Shown here one piece after another: positions 21,589 through 34,200 of a stretch of DNA of 64,000 nt. The stretch is taken from assembly GCF_019393635.1 (NCBI RefSeq), contig NC_057866.1, positions 3,498,223-3,562,222 of the forward strand. The letters run 5' to 3'. Position numbers and translations under genes: made by a program. The notes beneath the pieces were generated by a model, which saw only the letters and a list, made by a program, of their open reading frames with translations, ran no database searches and was not told where the DNA came from. The first letter of the stretch is position 1. Each line of letters begins with the position of its first letter. Source of the stretch: Dromiciops gliroides. Lineage: Eukaryota; Chordata; Mammalia; Microbiotheria; Microbiotheriidae.

Positions 21589-22190
21589 ACCTTGACCTCT
21601 TGAAGCTAAGCCACATGGGAAAATCCGCTAGAGAAGATGGGCTACAATGGGGTCACGCCATGTGAGGATGGACTGAGGGAACTGGCTGTCGATAGCCTGG
21701 AGACAGGGAAAGAAGACGGCCGCCAGGCGGTGGACCACATCTGTCTCCAGAGAGCAGAATTAGGGAAGTAGAGGCCAACTTGACTAAATGCTGGGAGAAA
21801 GTCCTGAGCCTCAGGGGAAGGGGCTAACTCCCCTTCCTAGAAGGTCTCCAAGCACTTGTCCCAGGAATATAGACCAGATGACCCCTTGGCTTGGGTGTGA
21901 GTCTCTGCTTTCCCCAGTACTTGCTAAAGCTCACCTAAAGCAGTGAGAGGGGAGGGGCCCAGCCTGAGGGAGGCTGGAAGAGCTGGCTTTCAGCACTGGA
22001 CAGCCAAGTCAGGATCCTTCAGGGAGGAGACAGCATGGGATGTATGCAAGACTCAGAGCCTGGACTTAGCACACGGGAGAAGGGAGGAAGGGTAATAAAA
22101 TGGGGAAAGGTGTGTGTGGAGACAGAGGGAGCCAAGGAGGAGGAGGAGTCTGCTCATGAGGCACCCCATTCCACAGACTGGGAAACTCGC
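21589..22190. other. unassigned intergenic sequence
   Basis: Unique-looking sequence without a recognised repeat or coding similarity. Confidence 0.4.
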
Positions 22191-22429
22191 TTTTTTAAAA
22201 AGGAATTTTATTTTTCCCCAAATCCATGTCAAAACAATTTTCACATTCCTTTTTAAAACTTTGTGTTCCAAATTCTCTTCCTTCCATTCTCCTCCCCTTA
22301 AGAAGAGAAGCAATTCAGTATTAGTTATACATGTGTAGTCATGCAAAACATTTCCATGTTAGGTTGTGAAAGAGAGAAAACAGACAAAAAATACCTCAAG
22401 AAAAATAAAGTTTAAAAAATTCTGCTTCA

Positions 22430-23041
22430 TTTGGAATTATGCCCAAAGGGCGATAAAGCTGTGCATACCCTTTGACCCAGCAATTCCACTTTTAGGTCTT
22501 TTTCCCAAAGAAATCATGGAAAGGGGAAAGGGACCCACATGTACAAAAATATTTATAGCTGCTCTTTACGTGGTAGCAAGGAATTGGAAGTTGAGGGGAT
22601 GCCCATCAATTGGGGAATGGCTGGACAAGTTGTGGTATATGAATACAATGGAATTTATTGTGCTGTAAGAAACAATGAGCAGGAGGAGTTCAGAGAAACC
22701 TGGAGGGTCTTGCATGGGCTGATGATGAGTGAGATGAGCAGAACCAGAAGAACATTGTACACAGTATCATCAACATTGAGTGTTGACCTACTGTGATGGA
22801 CTAGATTCTTCTCACCAATGCAATGGTACAGAAGAGTTCCAGGGAACTTGTGATGGAAGAGGATCTCCAAATCCAAGAAGAAAAAAAAAGAACTGTGGAG
22901 TATAGATGCTGAATGAACCATACTATTTCTTTTGTTTTTGGTGCTGTTGTTTTTTTCTATTTTGAGGTTTTTCATCATTGCTCTGATTTTTTCTCTTATA
23001 ACATGACTAATGCAGAAATAGGATTAATGTTATTATGTATA

Positions 23042-23085
<44 letters not shown>

Positions 23086-23226
23086 ATCAGATTACCTGCT
23101 GTCTAGGGGAGGGGGGAGGGAGGGGAGGGAGGGAGAAAAATCTGAAATTGTAAAGCTTGTATAAACAAAAGTTGAGAACTATCTTTACATGTAACGGAAA
23201 AAAAATAAAATACTTTATTAATTTAA
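22430..23226 (+). mobile_element. LINE-1, 5'-truncated, nested in another L1
   Basis: L1 3' region closely matching 4665-5472: GAATTATGCCCAAAGGGCGA, a (TA)n run at about 23040-23080, a G-rich tract, then AATAAAATAC and an A-rich end. Flanked by the direct repeat AAAAAATTCTGCTTCA (22414-22429 and 23227-23242), so the target was the older L1. Confidence 0.93.
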
Positions 23227-23605
23227 AAAAAATTCTGCTTCAATCTCTATTCAGACACCATCAGTTCTTTCTTCACAGAGCTTTTGCACCTACTTTTCCA
23301 TTTGGCCAATTTGGCTTTTCAAGCTGTTGACTTTTTTTCATGATCCTCCTGCATCACCTTCATTTCTCTCTCCATTTTTCCCCCTACTTCTCTTACTTTA
23401 TCTTCAAAGTCCTTTTTGAGTGCCTCAGTGGCCTGAGACCAATTCATCTTTTTCTTGGAAGCTTTGGATGTAGGAGCCCTGACATTGCTGTCCTTTTCTG
23501 AGGGTACACCTTGATCTTCCTTGTCACTGAAGAAACTTCCTATTTTCCGCATCTTTCTCTGCCTGCTCATCCTGCCCATCTTTTACTTGACTTTTTTAAT
23601 GTCTT

Positions 23606-23754
23606 TTTTTTTTTTTTTGGGTGAGGCAATTTGGGTTAAGTGACTTGCCCAGGGTCACACAGCTAGTAAGTGTCAAGTGTCTGAGGGCAGATTTGAATTC
23701 AGGTCCTCCTGAATCCAGGGCCAGTGCTCTACCACTGTGCCCCGTAGCTGCCCC
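23606..23754 (-). mobile_element. tRNA-type SINE nested in L1 5' UTR
   Basis: Antisense SINE. CTTTTACTTG occurs on both sides as its likely target duplication. Confidence 0.9.
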
Positions 23755-24926
23755 CTTTTACTTGTATTTTAACTCCTTAAAGTGGGGCACTGTTTTCAGG
23801 CTGCATTGTCTCAAACTTCAGGAGGCCCCAGGTTGTATGATTTAAGGAGGGGCAGGTTCTTCACTTGCCTGGCCTGTTCCCTGATCCATAGATAACCCCA
23901 ACCATCAGTTCTTTCACTGGAGATGTATATCTCATCATGTATTCGTCACCTACTATGTTCCAGGCTCTGAAGAGAGGGCAGACCGAAGCAAATGTTCTTG
24001 GACACGCCTAATGAGAGCACTTATATTGCATAACTGTCTGAACTTGTAATAGGGTTTGTTTTTCTTAATTTCTCAATTGAAAGGGGGAGGGAGAGAATTC
24101 AAAATGGAAAATAAAATAGAATTCAACCACACTAATTGGGGAGTTCGGAAGAGGGTTTTTTTGGGGGGGAAAGGTAAAGAGTTAAGTTTTGGACATACTG
24201 AGTTGAAGATGTCTGCTGGACAGACATCTGATTGGATGAGCCTCAATAGTCATTTGGAGATGTGAGTATGAAGGTCAGAAGAGAAGTTAGGGCTGAAGAA
24301 GTAAGTATGAGAATCATCTGCAGAGAGATGAGAATTGAATCTGTGGATGCTGAGGAGACCCCCCCAGTGTTAGTGGATGTGATCCAGCAAGGGGACCTGA
24401 GACAGTGCAGTCATTTGCACAGCTAGATCATTTTGAATTTGTTAGATGTCCAGGCTTATGGGCCTGAGCAGCAGCCCCAGTATGGGGTGATTGGAAAAGC
24501 CAAAAGTCCTTCCCAGCCCCCATCTCTGAGACAGCTCAAGCAGGAAGGAGGTGGGGAGGCTGCCCCGTTCAGCGTCTGCAGTCTCCTGCCCTTCCCCACG
24601 ATAGGCAACAGATCCTGGGCTTTCTCCAGCTTCAAAATGGGCAGAAGCCCGTGGGAGATGCCTCCTTCAGGGCTGTGGGGACGCAGGAGTTGGATGCAAA
24701 AGGAACTTGGACCACTGCCACTGTGTTTGTGGGTTTGGCTCCAGCGACAATGATTCCCCATTCTTGTCTTCCAGGCCTCTAGCTTCCTTTCTCTTTTGCT
24801 TTGAAGAGTTATTTCTTGAGGACGCTGTCAAACACCTAGCCCCAATATAACAAAAAAAGGAAAATGTTGGATGTTGGGAAGCTAATGCACTGTTGGTGGA
24901 GTTGTGAAAAGACCCAATCATTCTGG

Positions 24927-25100
24927 TTTTTTGCTTTTTTGTTTTGTGTTTTTTTTTGTGTGGTGGGGGGCAATGAGGGTTAAGTGACTTGCCTAAGGTC
25001 ACACAGCTAGTAAGTGTCAAGAGTCTGAAACCGGATTTGAACTCAGGTCCTCCTGAATCCAGGGCCAGTGCTTTATCCACTGTGCCACCTAGCTGCCCCA
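24927..25100 (-). mobile_element. tRNA-type SINE nested in L1
   Basis: Antisense SINE with exact 15-bp target duplications ACCCAATCATTCTGG (24912-24926 and 25101-25115). Confidence 0.95.
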
Positions 25101-25492
25101 ACCCAATCATTCTGGAGAGTAATTTGGAATTATGGCCAAAGGGCTATAGAACTATGCATACCTTTTGACCTAACAACACCACTGCTAGGTTTATATCCCA
25201 GACATCCCCGAAAAGAGAAAAGGACCTATTTGTACAAAAATATTGATAGCAGCTATTTTTGTAGTGGCTAAGAATTGGAAATCAAAAGAATGCCCATTAA
25301 TTGGGGAATGGCTAAACAAGCTGTGGTACATGATGGTGAGGGAATATTATTGTGCTCTAAGAAATGACAAGCAGGATGATTTGAGAAAAGCCTGGAAAGA
25401 CTTGTATGAACTGATGTCAAGTGAAGTGAGAAGAACCTAGAGAACCTTGTGCACAGAGACAGCAACATGGTTTGATGAAGAACTGTGAGTGG

Positions 25493-25657
25493 GGGCAGCT
25501 AGCACAGTGGATAAAGCACCAGCCTTGGATTCAGGAGTTCCTGAGTTCAAATCCGGCCTCAGACACTTGACACTTACTAGCTGTGTGACCTTGGGCAAGT
25601 CACTTAACTCCCACTGCCCCGGAAAAAAAAAAAAGAAAAAGAAAAAAAAAAGAAACT
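25493..25657 (+). mobile_element. tRNA-type SINE nested in L1
   Basis: Sense SINE with a long A-rich tail and 13-bp target duplications AGAACTGTGAGTG. Confidence 0.95.
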
Positions 25658-26508
25658 AGAACTGTGAGTGACTTAACTATTCTCAACAATACCATGATCC
25701 AAGACAATCTTTAAGAAAGCACTGATATTGATTGAACACAGACTGAAACATGCTATTTTTCACTCTCATTTTTTTCTTTTATTCGAGTTTTCTTACACAA
25801 AATGACTAAAATGTTAATGTTTTACATAACTGCACATGTAAAAGCCATATCTGATTATTAACACCTCAAGGAGCGGGGGAAGGGAGGCAGGGAAGAAGGG
25901 ATAAAATTTGGAACTCAAAACTTTTAAATAAAAACATTTGTTATTTTTAAAAAATGTCCTGCTTTCAATTTCACAGAAGTTCCTTTATATGTTATGCCCA
26001 TCTGAAGCAGGCTGGCTCAAACTAACCTGTGCTCTGCTCTCAGGTTTCTGCTCACCTGGAGTTTTGCATCCATCCTTGGGCTCAGCAATTTAACCAAGTG
26101 TCCAGCCCCCAGTTGGATGTGAGGCACAAAGTGTCAGCCTTGCTCTCTTCCAGAGGCAGGGCAAAAGTCAGGATGACTGGTGATGGTCCGGGAAGCTGCG
26201 GATGGGCTTGGCATCTTCCAAATCTGAACAAGCCCTCTGAGCCCTGAGACAGGCGCCTGCTTCAGCAGCCACTGGAATGAATTGTTCTCATCTGACCCTT
26301 CCAGCAGCTTTACAAGTTCATCAGTAACTTCTCTGGGTGACTCCTTTGGGGAATACACTTGTCTGCTAGGTTAAAACACAAAGACTCAGTTGCAAGGCAA
26401 AGATCGGGAACCCGGGCAGCAGAGCTATACCCCAAGAAGCCGGAAAGTGGGGAGGGGGAGGGGATGTATAGGACCATGGGGGAGGGGCTGGGGAGAGTTT
26501 CCCTCAGC

Positions 26509-26516
26509 TTAAATAG
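26509..26516 (+). promoter_or_regulatory. TATA-like box of copy B
   Basis: TTAAATAG lies 62 bases before the ATG of copy B, in a GC-rich setting. Spacing fits a start site around 26540 and a short 5' leader. Inferred from position only. Confidence 0.4.
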
Positions 26517-26577
26517 AGCCTGGGGCTGGCCGGGTCCTGCCCTCGCCTCATTTCCTGAGTTTGGAGGCTACTAAAGG

Positions 26578-28248
26578 ATGGAGTCCCTTAGGAAGGAGCG
26601 GCAGGTGAGCTGGCTGTCCGGACCACCTCTCACGCCACTGCAGGGCTTGGAGTTCCCCCACCTGCACCCCTCAACCACTCTATTCTCGTTTCCTTTGCCA
26701 GGCCACGGTTTTGCAGCTTTTGAAGACTGAGTCTTCCCCAGAGGCACTGAGAACACAGCTTCTTCAAAAGGCTAATTTCTTTCTGGAAGGTCAGTATTTC
26801 TTTCTTGACTGTTGGGGGGAAATTGGTGGTAGTTGGGGTTTCTTAGGAATTCCTCTTTAAAGAATTACATGCTCTTGCGCACAAATCCAATTAGAATAAA
26901 ATGAGATTTTATTTGGGCGCTAAGGAAAGGAAACCAAGAGAGAAGGCATGGCACAGAGACGTGGCTCTCTGGGATACCTATCTCCCAGAGCAGGAGAAAG
27001 GCAGATATTTTTATATAGGACTGATGGTGGTCCGATGGGGTGACCATCTGACTGTGGAAAGTTCCCTTCTTGGGGGAGGACCGTCTCCGGCTGGTGGTGG
27101 TTGGAAGTTTGGCGAGAGGCAGCTGGAATCTCTCTCGCCATCTCTGTCCCCCTCCCCCCACAAAGGCAGCAACCGCACCCAATGGACCTGCTTCTAGGTG
27201 TGTCTCCAGGAAAAGACCCATGTCAGCTGGCCAGGTCAAACTTCGACAGTCCTACCCCATTACATTAACCTTGATCTTTTTTGGACAAGGAGGAGACTTG
27301 GTGCTCAGAAGACTCTAATGCCAGCCTCCTTCCTCCCATCACTGAGGGCCCGAGACCTTGATCTTGGATGGGCTTACGGCAGCCACCCCTTGGCCCAGAA
27401 CTCTGAACCCACTCCCCTGAGAGTAACTAAGTCCTAGAATTCCTTGATGGCGGAACCCAAGGCAATTCCTTCCTGCCCTGTGCCCCCTGCTCTCTGAGCA
27501 GGATTTTCCAGATCTGACATCATGAACTTGCCCTTGGAAGCTGGTGTCAGTGACCGGCGGGAGGATCCCAGATACCCTCCCTCGCTTCCAGACTGCCTGG
27601 TTTGATTACACCTTCGGCTCTGCTACCTTTCTTTCTAGGATGTACAAAGCCTGGTGCCGATAGGCTCTGTCTCCCCAGAGCTTGCTTCGCTGTGAATTTT
27701 GAGGGGACTGTAGGGGAAATCATAAAGGAGAGTGTGATGGGCCAGCGCCTACTTCTTGCCAGGCACTGATGGGGGTGGGGGGCGGGTGCAAAGACAGAAG
27801 TGAAAAGGCCCCTGCTATTTCGTTTGGAGACTTTTTATAACGTGACATAGTCTTTTCACTAGAAGGCACTAACTAGTAACTTTGGGGGATGGGAACCGCA
27901 TAGGTCAGGAAGGGAGGGCACTTGAGCTGAACTTTGAGGGAAACTAGGGATGGCAGGAGTTGGCGATGAGGAAGGGAGGGCAGCATAGCCACCAGATGGC
28001 AGGTTGTGTGTCAGGACCACTGAGCTTGTCAGTCTGTTGGCACCACAGATAGAGGCCTGTAAGGTAGGTCGAAAGGGGCTTCCGTGCCAGAAAGAGGTGT
28101 TCCTATCTCATCCTAAAGGAAGCCACTGAAACAACTGGGAAATGATAGATATGGTTGGACTCATGTTGGTGTAAAGGGATGGACTGGAGATTGAGAGACA
28201 CGAAGAAGAGAGGCCAGATAGAGGCTAAAGTGACCATCTCTAGGTGCA

Positions 28249-28295
<47 letters not shown>

Positions 28296-31200
28296 CACGC
28301 GCGCACGTGGGGGGGAGAGGTGGGAGGGCAGTGGTCTGACTATAGTTGTGGTGTGGCGAGAAAGATGGGAAAGGCCTCATCTCCTGGGGGTGGCCGAGGA
28401 TTCTAAGAAGATGAGAATAATTTGTAGAAGAGGTGTGTGGGATGACACATCCCTCCCAAGGCTGAGAGGAGGGGAGAGCTGTTCACTGGAGGTGGAAAGG
28501 GACTGTGTGGTTGAGGATGATTTTAGAAGGGTCTGGAAAGACTTGTATGAACTGATGCATAATGAAGGGAGCAGAACCAGAACCTTGTGCAGAGACAGCC
28601 ATATTGTTTGTTGAAGAACTGTGAATGACTTAACTATTCTCAACAATACAAGGATCCAAGACAGTCCCAAAGACTCATGTTGAAGCATATGATCCACCTC
28701 CAGAGAAAGAACTGATAGTGACAGAACACAGACTGAAGCATGCTCTTTTTCACTTTCTTTCGTTTTTTCCCCTTTTATTTGAGTTTTCTTGTACAAAATG
28801 ACTAATACAGTAATGTTTTACATAATTGCACTTGTATAACCTATGGTTGCTTACTCTCTCAGGGACAGGGGAGGGAGGAAAGGAGGGATAGAATTTGTTA
28901 CTCGAAACCTTAAATACAAATGTTTATTTAATTAAAAAAAAAAGACCCTCTGGGGGCAGCTAGGTGGTGCAGTGGATAAAGCACCAGCCTTGGATTCAGG
29001 AGGACCTGAGTTCAAATCCAGCCTCAGACACTTGACACTTACTAGCTGTGTGACCCTGGGCAAGTCCCTTAACCCTCATTGCCCTGCAAAAAGACAAAAA
29101 AAAAAAAGACTCTATGCAATGTCTTCAGTTTGCCTCTGGACCTAGGTACAGTAGGGAGCCACTGGAGTTTATTGAGTGGGAGCAGCATGTGACAGATTGA
29201 GACTTGTCTTTCAAGGAAGTGACTTTGGCCACAGAGTGGGAGGGTGGATTAGGGAAGGGAGAAAATTGAGGAAGGAGGGGGACCAATGAGGAAACCACCA
29301 GTCTGGTGACCCTGGCAATGGAGAGACTGGGATCCTCTAGAAAGGGAGGTAAGGCACAGAGTGGTGGGTGGCTAGAACTACCCTGGAGAGGATATTATAG
29401 ATGGAGGCACCTGACAGGGTGTGGAGAGCGGGTTGAGCCAGGACTGTGAGCAGCGGTGCCCACTGCGTTCCAGAACAGTTGGTTCCTGCGGCTGATGAGG
29501 CTCCAGGTAGAGTGTTCTCTGCACTGATTTCTCCCTGGTTCTACCCCTTACTCAGGCTGAGGTGCAGTGGGGTGGGCTCTTCTATCCTGCCTCTTCTTGC
29601 CTCTGCACCCTCCTGGTTCTCTCTGATCTCAGCTCTACCTCCTGGAATCCCTCCCTCCCTCCCAGCTTCCCACCTGGGGCCTTTCCCTATCCAGGCGCCC
29701 CCCACCACCATTTTGCTCTCACTTATCTCTTGATTCAGTTTTCTCTCCCCTCCCCCCTTCATCCTAAGGCATTGAAGGCTGGAGTAGGCAGTCTTTTACT
29801 GTTCTGAGTCTAAGGAGAGGGGAAGGATGCTAGGGAATTCAGAATGCCAGGGTAGTCACCTCCAACCCTGGGCTGGGCATGTAGAGGGACTTAGAAATCC
29901 TTTGCTAGGAGCTGGCTCAGATCGTCTTCTGCTGTCAGTGAATGAGAAGCCCACGGGGCTAAGGTCACAACCTTGACCTCGCTGGGGGAGGGGGTGAAGA
30001 AAGACAGAGGAGTTTCAGGTTGCAGGTAAAACTTCTGGTTTTTGCTTTTGTTTTGTCTCCTTTGCAAGGAAATCACCTGTACTACAAGGGCAGAGGTAAG
30101 AAGCAGAAGATTCTGTTTACCCTGGAGGAGAAGAGACAAGCGTTCCTGGAAGCCCACATCTCAGAGCAAGGCCACCTGGGCATCCGGAAGACCGGGGGCA
30201 ATGTCACCAAGTCCTACTACTGGCCTGGGGTGGTTTTTGACTCCCGGAAATGGGTAAGGAGAGCTGGGTGGGGGGGATGGTGGAAGGGAGGAGGGTGTCC
30301 CCACCAGCCTTAGGGACGGCTCTGGGCCCCTGCTTTTTGAGGGGAGACCTGGCTTAGCCAACTCAAAGTGTCTACATTTGGAAGTGGAAACCTCCTCTTC
30401 CTATCTGGCCACCCCCCAGCTTGATTTTACCCACGTCCGAGGGAGGGGCGAGTGCTGGGAAGCGGGAGGGGCGAGTGCTGGGAAGCGGGGAGGCCCCTTT
30501 TTATGCACCCATCGCCATCCTGAATCTCCGGTGAACTCACTCCGCATGCACATAATTCCCCCTTTGCTTCGTGGGGCGGGGGGTGGGGGTGCGGCTGCCA
30601 GTCTGTCTGGAGCTCGCCTCCAGCTTCAGCCACAGCCTGCCCAGTTCTGGTGGTGCTGCTGCTCTTTGCACTTAGCTAGGGGAGTGAATTCTTAATGGGG
30701 GACTGAGAGCTTGTTTTAATTTGACCCTTGCTTTCCTCTGGAATCCTGGGTGGGCGGGGTGGCATTTGAAATGCTTCTTGAGATGGGGCCCAGGCTTGCC
30801 CAGCCTGATGCCCAAGGAGTTATGACTGCAGAAAAGCGAGGGACCTCCTCTCCTGGTGGCCATTCTGACCCCCCTTTTTACATCTCTGAAAATGGGCACC
30901 CCAGAGAGGGGGCTGCTGCCGGGCGCCTGCCATCAGGTGCCATGGCTGCCGCCTCCCCCCCCCTTTCCCTTGTGTCCCGTGCCCGGATGGTCAGTACTCT
31001 GTCGTTCCAAAGTGTCCCGATCTTGCTGCGGTTGTGGAGCTGGGGGCTGGGGGCAGGAGGGAATGCAAAGTTTTCTCCTTTGCGGTTTTGAAACAATGAG
31101 TGGTGCTGAGGGTTTGCTTTGAAAAGAACCTTGTGGCCCTTCCTTCCTTCCCCCGAGGTGGCGGGGACCTACTTAAAATTTAAATTCACCTGCAGTATTG

Positions 31201-34200
31201 GGAGGGGGAGAGCAGCTTGTGAATAACAAGGGCTCCTTAAGCAGCTGAAGCTGAGACAGCTGGTTTCTGGTGTATTGAAAAGCCGCCTTCCGGGGTTATT
31301 TTCTCCTTCTTCCCTCCCCCCACCCTAGCTTTTGAATAAGGGCGGCTCTTTATCCTGGGGAGAATGAACGTTTCAATTTTGGTATTAGTCATGTTACTCG
31401 CCTCACTTAATTGGAGACTCTGGTTTCCGGTGTGCTGGAAAGCATCTTCCTGGGTTTAGGTTATTCTTTGGCTATTCTTTAGCGTTACGGGGCATGCCTA
31501 GGCAGCCCTCGGGGGAGGTGACTGCAGACTCTCCAATTTCTGTGTCGCTGACCTAGTGTGGCTGAAGTTCGGCCTCCCAGACAGGAGGGTCTGAGTGGAT
31601 GATCCCTCAGGGTCCTGTAGCTGGACCCTCGAGGGTGGTCGTTCTCAAGGCTTTGGTCTCGGGACGACTTCACTCTTAAAAATTCTTGGTCCCTCTTTTG
31701 CCAAAAGGTTTTTATTTCCTCGGGTTCTCTCTCGCTACTTACCCTACTAGAACTAAAACATCGAGGTCATTATGAAAAGTCCGCACCCGGCAGGCCCCCT
31801 GAAAGGCTCTTGGGACCCAGGAGTCCTTGGACCAGACCTCAAGAATCACTTTGAGAACTCTGGGTCCAGGGGAGCCCCTGCATCTCTGGGATGTTTGAGG
31901 TCCCAACAATAAGGATGCCAGCCTCCATCTCCAAGCACACCAGCTCATCCACTTCTAAGAGCATCTCAGTTTTGAGGGTCTCTTCTCTCTCTGCACATTT
32001 CAGCCAGTTTAACTCCCCCAGGAAAGATGCTGGTTTGATGCTCAAACACCGTCATCAGTAGAGTCCTGAGACCTTTGGGTTGGGGTACGGACTGGGGCTG
32101 GGCCCTCACTGGGCCCTGATACTGGGCAGCCTGCCCTGGGAACTAGGGTTTGACTCTGACATTTGCTGATGGTGTGACCTTGGGCAAGTCACTTAATTTC
32201 TTTGACCCTTAGTTTTTCTAGCTATAGAATGGGAATACTTATGTTGTCCTGGGTCTGGCCAGCCTTTTGTTTATGACCTGGGAGGCCTTTCACCAGGTGA
32301 TTTCCTTATTTTACAAATGACTTCCATAAAACTGCAAGTGAAAACCTAAGATCTGGTCCTGGGGGAGGTCTGGCTTCTCTCCTGCCTGGCCTGAAAGCTC
32401 CTCCCTTCTCCCAGGTCAAGGAATGTAAGAAATGCCAGAAGGAGAAGTTAGCAGAGAAAGAGAAAGAGAAAGAGAGCCGCTCCTCCAAGGGGGTGAGTGG
32501 GGAGCTGTCCAGGGGGCTGACTGGGGGGCTGTCCTGCAGGGTAAGTGGGGAGACTGTCTGGCGGGGTGAGTGGAGGGCTGTCCTGCAGGGTGGGTGGGGG
32601 TCTGTCTGGCAGGGTGAGTGGGGGTCTGTCCTGCAGGGTGAGTGGGGAGACTGTCTGGCGGGGTGAGTGGGGGGCTGTCCAGTGGGGTGAGTGGGGGGAC
32701 TGTCCAGCGGGGTGAGTGGGTGTCCAGTGGGGTGGGCAGGGGTCCAGAGGGGCTCTGTCTCGCCCCCATCCATCCCTCCAGGGACCCAGTGGGCAAGGGA
32801 AGGAGTAAGATTAGATGGGTCCCTCCTCGAGGACGGCACAGCATTCTTGACCCCTTGGGAGGGCAGCAGAACAGGATTCTTTCCTGGCCAGGCGGGAGCC
32901 CAGCTTTGTGCTTTGTCTCACAGATGGGGAAAACTGAGTCCTTCAAGAAAGCCAAGCCCACCCGCGCTCCTAAGAAAGAAGGCACCACAACAACACCTAA
33001 GGCAGACCCAGCCTTGCCACTGAAGGCGAAGAAGGCGCCCCAAAGGGAGCTGCCTGCGGCCCAGGTAGGCATCGAGTCATTGGGGTGAGTTTGGGGGTAT
33101 TCATTGGGGCCAAGATGTGGGAAGAACCTGCTGGGCCTAGGAGGGAATGGGGGGAGTTACCTCCAAGGTCCCCTCTGTTATACTCCTACCCCCCTCGCCA
33201 CTTTGGTTCTCCTTTCTTCCACAAAGAAGGGCCCATTTTGGGCCCACCGACCATTTACTGTGGGCCTGCACTATGGGGATGGGTGTAGGAAACAAATGAA
33301 GCAGCCCCTGACTTCAGTCTGATGTGGGCTAAATTTGGGGTCAAATTGATCGTGAGTCGTCCCAAAAGAATTACAAAACTTAGTGACTCTCAAAATGTAC
33401 CCCGAGCTACCATAACTTCCTGACCCATCCGTCACCTCTCAGAGATTACCAACACCTCACCTGTGTCCATGTGGGTATCCATTAATTAACTACAAAGAAC
33501 CCAATCCAGGGCACCCCCCAGACTGCTGGGTCTTGCTAACAGGGCAATTCCCTTTTTCCCTTCTCAGAAAAAAAGGGGCGAAATCCCTCAGGGTAAATCA
33601 CTTGATCCAGGATCAATGAGAAATACCCCTCCATTTGGTGAGCCAGCCAGCCTCCCAAATGAGACAAAACCCAAGTGCAGGAATTAAAGGCAGATCCCAA
33701 ACTTACCATCGCAAGATCTCACCCCACTGCTTTCAAAAAGAAAAGAAAAGGAGTTTGAGCTGCTTTGGGTGCCAAATGATGTGGGCTGGAATTTGGGTCA
33801 AATTGCTAGTCATCCCAAAAGAATTACAAGACTCAGTGACTCAGTTTCCCGTTTTATTGCAATACTGTGAGTGACCACAGGGAGAGAACCAGAATAGTGG
33901 AAAGTTATCTCTCCAATAGTGAAAGGAAATAGTTATATTTATAGTATGGATAAACTGATTATCAGTCTCATTACAATAATCTCTACCTTTGGGAGGTACA
34001 GGGGAGGGCCTATCCTAATTTGGAGTTCCTGGGGTCCTAAGCCAACCCTCATGGTGGGTACCTTTTTCTGTGGAGGTGTGTTTTGGGGGTTTACACCTCA
34101 TAAAGGGAATCTGGGGACAAATTTGGCCTTTTCTGTGCATGTCTCTTTCTGATTCCCATGGCTAGTTTCAAAACATCTTCATTTTTCATTAGAATTTCTG

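Larger units (their letters stand above)
22195..23905 (-). mobile_element. internally deleted LINE-1 (5' UTR, ORF1 N-terminus, 3' UTR)
   Basis: On the minus strand: an L1 5' UTR (about 23905-23580, matching 40990-40800), the start of ORF1 (MSRQRKMRKIGSFFSDKEDQ and a coiled-coil region), then directly an L1 3' UTR like that at 20828-21098. Most of ORF1 and all of ORF2 are absent. A second L1 (22430-23226) and a SINE (23606-23754) have inserted into it. This arrangement resembles a non-autonomous half-LINE. Confidence 0.7.
24850..25950 (+). mobile_element. LINE-1 3' region interrupted by two SINEs
   Basis: A diverged L1 3' segment: TGCACTGTTGGTGGAGTTGT, open frames at 25068-25271 and 25243-25440 (KNWKSKECPLIGEWLNKLWY), and a 3' UTR with GATTATTAACACC and AATAAAAAC near 25927. 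Two SINEs at 24927 and 25493 split it. More diverged from 3850-5472 than the 22430 copy, so an older L1 subfamily. Confidence 0.88.

Noticed and set aside
32306-33072. Minus-strand frames of 177 and 218 codons rich in HPAxQ repeats
   Set aside because: They are the reverse of the copy B exon 4 minisatellite and linker exon. The repeat unit, not selection, keeps them open.
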